From NCBI RefSeq assembly GCF_001039355.2, contig NW_019773570.1, positions 85,390 to 149,389 of the forward strand: 64,000 nucleotides of DNA. Direction: 5' to 3'. Below are positions 57,985 through 64,000 of this stretch, one piece after another. Each line of letters starts with the position of its first letter. Within the stretch, counting starts at the first letter, position 1. The stretch is from Lingula anatina (lineage: Eukaryota; Brachiopoda; Lingulata; Lingulida; Lingulidae). A program made the position numbers and the translations under genes. The notes under the pieces were generated by a model that was not told the DNA's origin, searched no databases, and worked only from the letters and a program-made list of their open reading frames with translations.

Positions 57985-58134
57985 ACGCGCCGACGAGCCG
58001 AGAAGCAGTCACGTGACTCAAAGTCACATGATGAGAAACATGGTGGTCCGGACACGAGAAGAGAGCTGCTCACTCGTCCGCAAATAACCCGATTATCACT
58101 CAGATATTTGAGATAGCAACACCCTATTGTACAC
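57985..58134 (+). promoter_or_regulatory. Promoter-proximal region of gene C with paired E-boxes
   Basis: The 150 bases before the gene C start codon are GC-richer than their surroundings. They hold the palindrome GTCACGTGAC at 58008-58017 and a related GTCACATGAT at 58023-58032. CACGTG with flanking GTC/GAC is the core preferred by USF and MiT/TFE factors, and TCACATGA is an M-box-like variant. That they drive gene C is an inference from position. Confidence 0.5.
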
Positions 58135-61100
58135 ATGGAGGACGAAGGGAATGACGGAACGTATGGGTCAGTCCCCGTGACATCTCAGGCGGCGACAACG
58201 AGCACTGTGGTAGGAAAGGTGAGAGCACGAGTATTTTGTGTACTGTACAAAATTCATTAGGGTCACCGTCTGTCAGTGTAGTTTATTTGCTGTTCTTAAG
58301 CCTGATTCGTAGGGTGAAAGGAATGGTTCTGGGGGTGCAAAAGAACCACATTTTATGTATACATATATCTTAATTCTACAGTATCCCATTTATCAAGTTG
58401 AGTCAGTGACAGGAGCACGTTTTCATAAAAATGCCCCCACCACCTCCTTGGAAATTGCTGGCTATATATTTCGTAAATTGCCTCAGTTTTCGGTCTTGCC
58501 ATATATGATACGCGGGTACTGAAAGGCCACATAGCACCCTATGTTAGAGACTTTATGTGACGTCACTTGCCACAATGACGTGCTCAAGTCTAACAGTACA
58601 TGTACAATGTACTAGTGCTAGTACATGTAGCACTGCTGCATACATGTACATGTAACTGGAATAAGCAAAGCTGAACATTATCAAACAGGTGCATGAACTG
58701 ATATGAAAGCTCCTGAGGTTATAAACTTTACTTAAAATGTGGATATTTTTAGCCTCGAGATTTTGTAACACAGGGAGTTACAGGTATGGAGTCTTACCTG
58801 CATGGCCTGTAAGTATACTGCCACATATATAGTAGAATGAAGGCTGGCTACAAGCCTGTTATCTGCATATTTAAGAGAAATCAGCTCCTGTACTAATTCA
58901 TACTTGTTGTGTATGCTAGTATTATCATTTTTATTTATTTGAAAGAAGGTGTGACTGCATGATTGTTTAACTGCAAACAATACATAATGTTCTGGAGACT
59001 GCATTAGACTTAACCTGGGATGACCCAGTTCTTATAACCTTAAAGCGCTTACATAAACCCAGCACAGAGTTTACTCAGGTCAGTGTAACTGATGATTGGA
59101 AGGACTACAGTTCACCCTTTACCACTTTTACATAACTATGCTAGGCACTGGTGCAACTTAATGTCAGGTGCACCATGCACATACAGTATATAGGGGTCTC
59201 TTACACAAAATAATGGGGACTTAATAACTAGTAACCAATTTTTTAAATTTTTTTGAAGAGTCTGATTCATTAAGCTCTGAATGGCACTTGCTAACTAAAT
59301 TTGTGGGTTCTTAAGTTAAAACTTAATTAATTTGTCTCTAATGTTATTTGATTTGTGAAATTACATGGCCCTATATAGATCCCAGTCCAGATATTTTATC
59401 AGTGTGGGCTGGAGTTTGAGGTCTATATAACAATTACCTGACTTACATGGTTTGTTTTGCTTTAAGATAAGATCTACCCCGCTATATATAGTATAAAGAT
59501 GAGATGCTTTGTCAAGGCGCGTAGCCAGGGGGGGTTCGGGGGGTTCGAAAGAACCCCCCTTTTTGCTGGGAAACGGTCCACTCTGGGTAAAATTTGACCT
59601 ATGTACTTGTGGATTTTATGGTAAAAAGTCCACTTTTTTCAGAAAACGCCCCCCCCCCCCCTCTGAAATTGCTGGCTATGGGCCTGTTTGTCTAAATATG
59701 AGTTCATGTTTTAAAACAGGAGGTCAGTGGAACTTGACTCAAATAAAGTTCAGTTTGTCTTGTTTAAAAATATAATTTTTTTTAAAAATAATTATTAAAT
59801 TTCACTTTATTTCTCTACAGTAATAGCAATCCATCAGATTATGGTATCAGTTATATAAAGCAATAGCAATATTTCAAGGAGCCATAATATTTATAAATTT
59901 ATTTCCAGGCAAAGACATTTGCTGGCCTATCACCAAAAGAATGGGCCTTTCTAGTAGTGTCTATTTTGAATCTCCTGGCAGCCCTGGGGTTTACCGGCTA
60001 CAGCCTGTGGTATGTCGTGGACAAGGATAAGGAAAACACTGTGGATTTCACATTTGCTGTCTTGCTGCTTATTAACATTGGTGAGTTTATGACTTTGTGG
60101 CACCTGCATTTGTTTACAGTACACACATCGGATTTTACTGGACCAGGTATGCATGCATCTGTGGACACACACATGCACATACATGTGCACGCATGAAATT
60201 ATTTTTACCTACTCTGAGTATATGTACCAGCATCAAGGAGACATGGAAGAATTAACAAAATATTGTCATAATCCATTATATTTCCTGTGTGTGTAATTTT
60301 AATGTTATGCACTGCTTGATTGACACTCTTTTTCACAAACTTTTTTATTTAATACGAGGAAAAAGTGACTACTAGTAACTGCTATAAAGTATGTACTGTT
60401 ATACTATAATAGATTGCTAATCATCAGGAGTTTAGAATTGAAGTCACGAGACAGGCTTTTTCATTTGAATAAATAGTGTGTGGGTTTTATGCTTGGATTC
60501 ACGTATATACACTTATTACAGTGTACAGAAATAATGTGGCCTAAAAGCTATAATTAGACATAGAAGAATGAATGTTAAAATAAGAAGAAAAACTTTATGC
60601 AAATTTCTTCTTTCATGCTCTGGTTCACAATTAAAGATTTGAGTCACATGAAAATGCACTGAATATTGTAGTATTTTAGGGTTTAAATGTAGTCACATGA
60701 TGTATGTTAAGGTACATGTGCCTGTATTTTACCTGAGTCAGGTGTCAGACAATCAATTGTAAGAGACTTCATTTGGATTCATTTAATATTTAGGTGTATA
60801 TCATGTTATATTAACATATTTCTGTCAATAAATAGTTGCTTTTTTGTTAGCTGATAAATGACATATTAAGTATCCTACTGTATTTTTGGATTATTGCATT
60901 TTTTTTGTTTTTCTGGCATTTTCATGTTGTTTGTAACCATTTTATAGAGGTATATTCCAAATGAAAATAATATTTTTCTAGTTTAACTTAAAGTATAATA
61001 ATTATTATTATTATTTGTTAATAGTATTTATTAGTTCTGTATCATATTAACAATGTATATTTTTATTTTTTGTATTTCAGTATTCTGTACATTTTACGTT

Positions 61101-62290
61101 GTCCATGGACTGTTCCGTGAGAGGGAGTTCGAGCTGTACGCATTTATCGCAGCCACTCTTGTTGTCGTAGTATACTGCATCACTGAGTATGCTGTGAATG
61201 TGGCTGGCCATAGTAACCCTATCAAACTGGTAAGTGGGACCATACATGGCATTTGTCTGGCAACAAGCAAGGCTTGTTTTTGTTCTCACCATTTCAGTTT
61301 TGGAGGATGATTTTTTCATAAGATTTCTTTTATTTTGGATCTTAAAAGGCTAGTGCCAGGAATATGAATTTGGCTACTTTCTGAAGAGGTCCATCTTTTC
61401 ATGTGTAAAAGAAAATTTCTGATTGTTAAAAAAAAAAGGCAAAATCATGAGAATACCAATGAGCATTTTCTTAAGCATTTTGCATTTCTTTCTCTTCATT
61501 TACACATCCATTCCATTAGGTTTTTAATAAATTTAATTGATTTTATTCAAATTTCATTGTTACAGCCTCGTCTGATAGTGTCTTGTGCCTTGGCTCTCCC
61601 TAACATTGTTCTAGCCTGGATGGTGGCCAGAGACTTTGGCTTCCTGGCCTTCAGGATTGTGGGGGCCTCAGAGGCTTTGCAGTGTAAGGGTTGTTTTATC
61701 TATTTAGAAATGTTTGTAATTCTATCAATTATGTGTCTTTCTATAAAGATATCTTGATTGCCAATCTATGTAATCATGTATTAAATTTAGAAGTGGCAAT
61801 TTAATTGTTTTAGTAATTCTGTGGACTAAAAACATCTTGTTTTAAATTTGAATGTATCCCACAGGTAATTTTTATCTTATTAGCTTTTTTTGGTAGCTGA
61901 TGTCAGTCCATTTACAGTAAGTGTGTCGAGTTGTACATTTGTGCCTTGGTGTAGTGTGCACCTTTTCCATAAGCAACACCTTTGCTAGCTTTTGTGACTA
62001 TAAATATTTGATTTAATTGGGTTTCAATTTAATTATAACATTTATTGGGAGTCTAATCCCAACTATACCCAAAATCCAAAATACATGGCAATGTAAAATA
62101 CAAATTAATATGAAATAGAACTGATAAAAAAATCTACCTCTGATATTTTGTCCTTGCTTTCAGTAATGTACAGACAGTCTGCTGCATTTTCTACGTTGCT
62201 CAAGTTTGACTTTCAAGTTGGGGTGAGTATTTGTTTTTTTTTTTTCAGCTGCGTTTGTATGTTTGGTATTGGGAAATACTCATATATGTT

Positions 62291-62333
<43 letters not shown>

Positions 62334-63906
62334 TACATAAGTAATGAGGCAAGATCTGTTAACTCAGTTTTTATCAATAATTTAGAATGTCTGTCTTTCT
62401 TGATTTTTGTTAAAAAGATGCTAGACTTAGATCACACTATACTCCATGGTGAAAACTGCTCCATTAAAAAAATCTTTCTGTTAAAAAGGACAGAGTTACT
62501 GATTAAAAAGTTCATGTTATATTACCTTGCTTTCCAGGTGAGTTTTGTAGTACTTGTCTTGGAGCAGGGAGTGAACCTGACCACACTGGAGATAGTCACT
62601 TTAAGTGTGGGACTGCCTTTTTCATTCCTATGGCTAATTCTTGGATGGATCACGGTGAGTAAATACACTGTAGTACAATGTTTTGCTTTAAGAAATATGT
62701 TGGATATTGTTGAGAACAAAATAACACAGGCATGGTTTATCTCAGACACGGGCAATATAAAAATATTGTCTTAATTATGGTGGAGGTGACCTCAGTTATC
62801 CCTGCTGAATGTTGAACCTAGCCATATTTACTTTTGCCACAAAAAGTAGCTTGAAAGAGTGAATGAAACATCACAATGCAGTAGTATGCAAACAGTTTCT
62901 GAAGACTGCATTGATACTGTATTTCAGATGAGGAAAGAAATTAAACCCTTGATGTGGATTTTTATTGTTCTGGGGCTAGTGGGACCAGCATATGTCATTT
63001 ACAAAATAGTAATGGTGAGAGAAAACATATTTTTAAAAATTGTATTTATTAATTCAATTAATTTTAATTTATTATTTATCTTTCTATTTATTTTTGTAGA
63101 AGCCACATATACATTCTCCCTTAAAGAAACACACATCAACATGCATACATTTAACTTTAATGATGAAGTGAATACTAATAGTGTTAATAATGTAACTTTT
63201 AAATTATTGGCCATTTAGATGTGTGTACATGTTCATGTTTTTGGGCTTTTGTGTCTGCATGTTTGGGGGGTAGGCATGTGCTTGCCAAAGTGTGGGGAGC
63301 TTACGTCTGTCACCAAATTTTGATATTAAAGCATTGTTTATTATTATTTCAGTTATTTGAAAATCTAGAGGAAGAGCAGAGTGAAAAGTTGCTGATTTAT
63401 GCAGTCATTGTTGCAGGTAGGAATCAGTATTAACTTTGCACTGAACAGCAACCAAGATAGAAGCATTATGATTTAAACACTGAAAAAGTCTGAGAAGGTT
63501 GGGTGTGGAAGATTTGGCAAATCTTGTGGAATTTTTAATAATGTAAATTATACAGTATGTGGTTTTAATGCAAGATTAGGCACAGCATTTATTTTGGTGA
63601 ACTTCTTGTTGCTTTCTTACATGGATGCAAAAGTAAAGGACATATATATATATATATCTTGTATGTCATAGAATTTCATAGCATTGAAATATGTGAATTG
63701 TAAATGTGTATAGGTCAGAAATATTGTATATTACAGGTACTCTTGAACTGTTAGTACCTGTCATCCTACTTATCCAGGCTGTGGTGGTGTACAGAAACTT
63801 TAATTATTGTATATTACAGGTGCACTGGAACTGTTAGTACATGTCATCCTACTTATCCAGGCTGTGGTGGTGTACAGAAACTTTAAGAAGGGACTCAAAG
63901 AAAGGG
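58135..63906 (+). CDS. Gene C: uncharacterised multi-pass membrane protein, 3' partial
   Basis: Nine exons join in frame: 58135-58218, 59909-60080, 61081-61229, 61566-61683, 62164-62222, 62538-62654, 62928-63014, 63353-63416, 63820-63906, giving 312 residues before the window ends. The start codon opens an acidic, hydrophilic N-terminus (MEDEGNDGTYGSVPVTSQ). Likely helices are at about residues 40-63, 75-96, 104-124, 138-156, 187-202, 210-233, 240-260 and 276-304. Between helices 4 and 5 lies a conserved-looking segment, GASEALQLMYRQSAAFSTLL then KFDFQVG. The acidic ENLEEEQSEK precedes the last helix, and basic RNFKKGLKERG follows it. There is no signal peptide, so helix 1 would insert the protein. 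The overall pattern recalls uncharacterised invertebrate DUF7789-type proteins, a tentative assignment from memory. The function is not known. The last exon ends at a GTGAGA donor, so at least one more exon follows outside the window. Confidence 0.87.
58301..58468 (+). mobile_element. MITE family 4, decayed copy
   Basis: The left part GCCTGATTCGTAGGGTGAAA and GGTTCTGGGGGTGCAAAAGA, and the right end GAAATTGCTGGCTATA, match the better copy at 59513-59686. The C-run is eroded (CCCCCACCACCTCC). It lies in intron 1 of gene C. Confidence 0.5.
59513..59686 (+). mobile_element. MITE family 4, fuller copy
   Basis: The left end AAGGCGCGTAGCCAGG is inverted at the right end CTGGCTATGGGCCTG. TTTGTC flanks both sides as a likely target duplication. 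The interior has GGGGGGTTCGAAAGAACCCC as a palindrome and a C-run before TCTGAAATTGCTGGCTATG. It lies in intron 1 of gene C and has no coding capacity. Confidence 0.68.
62290..62334. repeat. TTTA tetranucleotide microsatellite
   Basis: About eleven TTTA units in an intron of gene C, between exons 62164-62222 and 62538-62654. A long open frame across this intron (62148-62774) is read-through from an exon, not a gene. Confidence 0.92.
63737..63819 (+). pseudogene. Tandem duplicate of the last visible exon of gene C
   Basis: The 83 bases from 63737 repeat those from 63820 with about four differences, including the acceptor TTGTATATTACAG. The copy reads GTLELLVPVILLIQAVVVYR then NF; the downstream copy reads GALELLVHVILLIQAVVVYR, NFKKGLKERG. 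The upstream copy was cut before its own donor. Reading through from its acceptor puts the second copy in another frame and soon reaches a TAG. So it is either a dead duplicate or the source of a truncated C-terminus. The period of 83 is not a multiple of three. Confidence 0.85.
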
Positions 63907-64000
63907 GTGAGATTTAATGCTTGACATTTTTAAACACCTACTACTGTACATGTTATGCTTACTTCTTGCTAGCAATTTGTCATTTGGTAGCCAATAACTG

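Noticed and set aside
62148-62774. 208-residue open frame over gene C
   Set aside because: It joins an exon (62164-62222), an intron with a TTTA microsatellite and another exon; clear GT..AG borders and membrane-helix continuity support splicing.
1-64000. CRISPR arrays, bacterial operons or phage genes
   Set aside because: The repeats present are microsatellites and MITEs; intron-exon structure rules out a prokaryotic source.
1-64000. rRNA and intact tRNA genes
   Set aside because: None recognised; the only tRNA-like text (34770-34860, - strand) lacks an A-box and a proper fold and is called a possible SINE fragment.

Overview
This is a eukaryotic, animal-type window. Short GC-richer coding exons with GT..AG borders sit in AT-rich introns full of microsatellites, MITE-like inverted repeats and decayed transposons. 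The protein domains (EGF, cadherin, F5/8 type C/discoidin, Asp-box) are metazoan extracellular modules. Frequent TACATGTA-type palindromes, GGCGGATCC-ended short repeats and the general gene style suggest a marine lophotrochozoan, perhaps a bivalve mollusc; the species is an inference, not shown. All three genes found are on the + strand, and their exon chains were assembled by hand with reading frame conserved at every junction.

Gene A (2262-23331, 30 exons seen, 5' end missing) and gene B (32546-55215, 29 coding exons, complete) are tandem paralogues. Both encode large secreted or matrix proteins with the same order of parts: a Cys-rich N-terminus (with a signal peptide in B), one EGF-like domain with an extra Cys, one atypical cadherin repeat, a furin-type basic site (RRKR in A, RHKR in B), seven copies of an approximately 165-residue repeat I do not recognise as a named metazoan family, a linker with a DUF11/integrin-like beta-sandwich look, an F5/8 type C (discoidin) domain, and a short C-terminal region with Asp-box motifs. 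I see no C-terminal membrane span. The visible lengths are about 1,988 residues (A) and 1,880 residues (B).

The repeat is the most interesting part. Each copy has an N-half ending in a glycosylation sequon and a Cys pair (pattern N-x-S/T ... C-x(7-8)-G-x-N-x-x-C) and a C-half with LG-x(3)-N-x-G followed by Y/F-W-V-x(3)-V-x-Y/G ... W-V. Every module boundary is a phase-0 intron. The first module lacks the second Cys and the seventh lacks the first Cys in both genes. This suggests that a finished seven-module gene was duplicated as a unit.

Gene C (58135 to beyond 63906, incomplete at the 3' end) encodes an uncharacterised multi-pass membrane protein of seven to eight helices, possibly of the DUF7789 type. 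It has paired E-boxes just upstream and a recent 83-bp tandem duplication of its last visible exon.

Layout: 1-2261 no gene seen; 2262-23331 gene A; 23332-32545 spacer with a decayed mariner-like element, a possible 5' UTR exon of gene B, a reverse-transcriptase-tail-like relic and a ~400-bp tandem repeat; 32546-55215 gene B, with a decayed duplicate of its signal-peptide exon in intron 1 and several MITEs; 55216-58134 spacer and promoter of gene C; 58135-64000 gene C.
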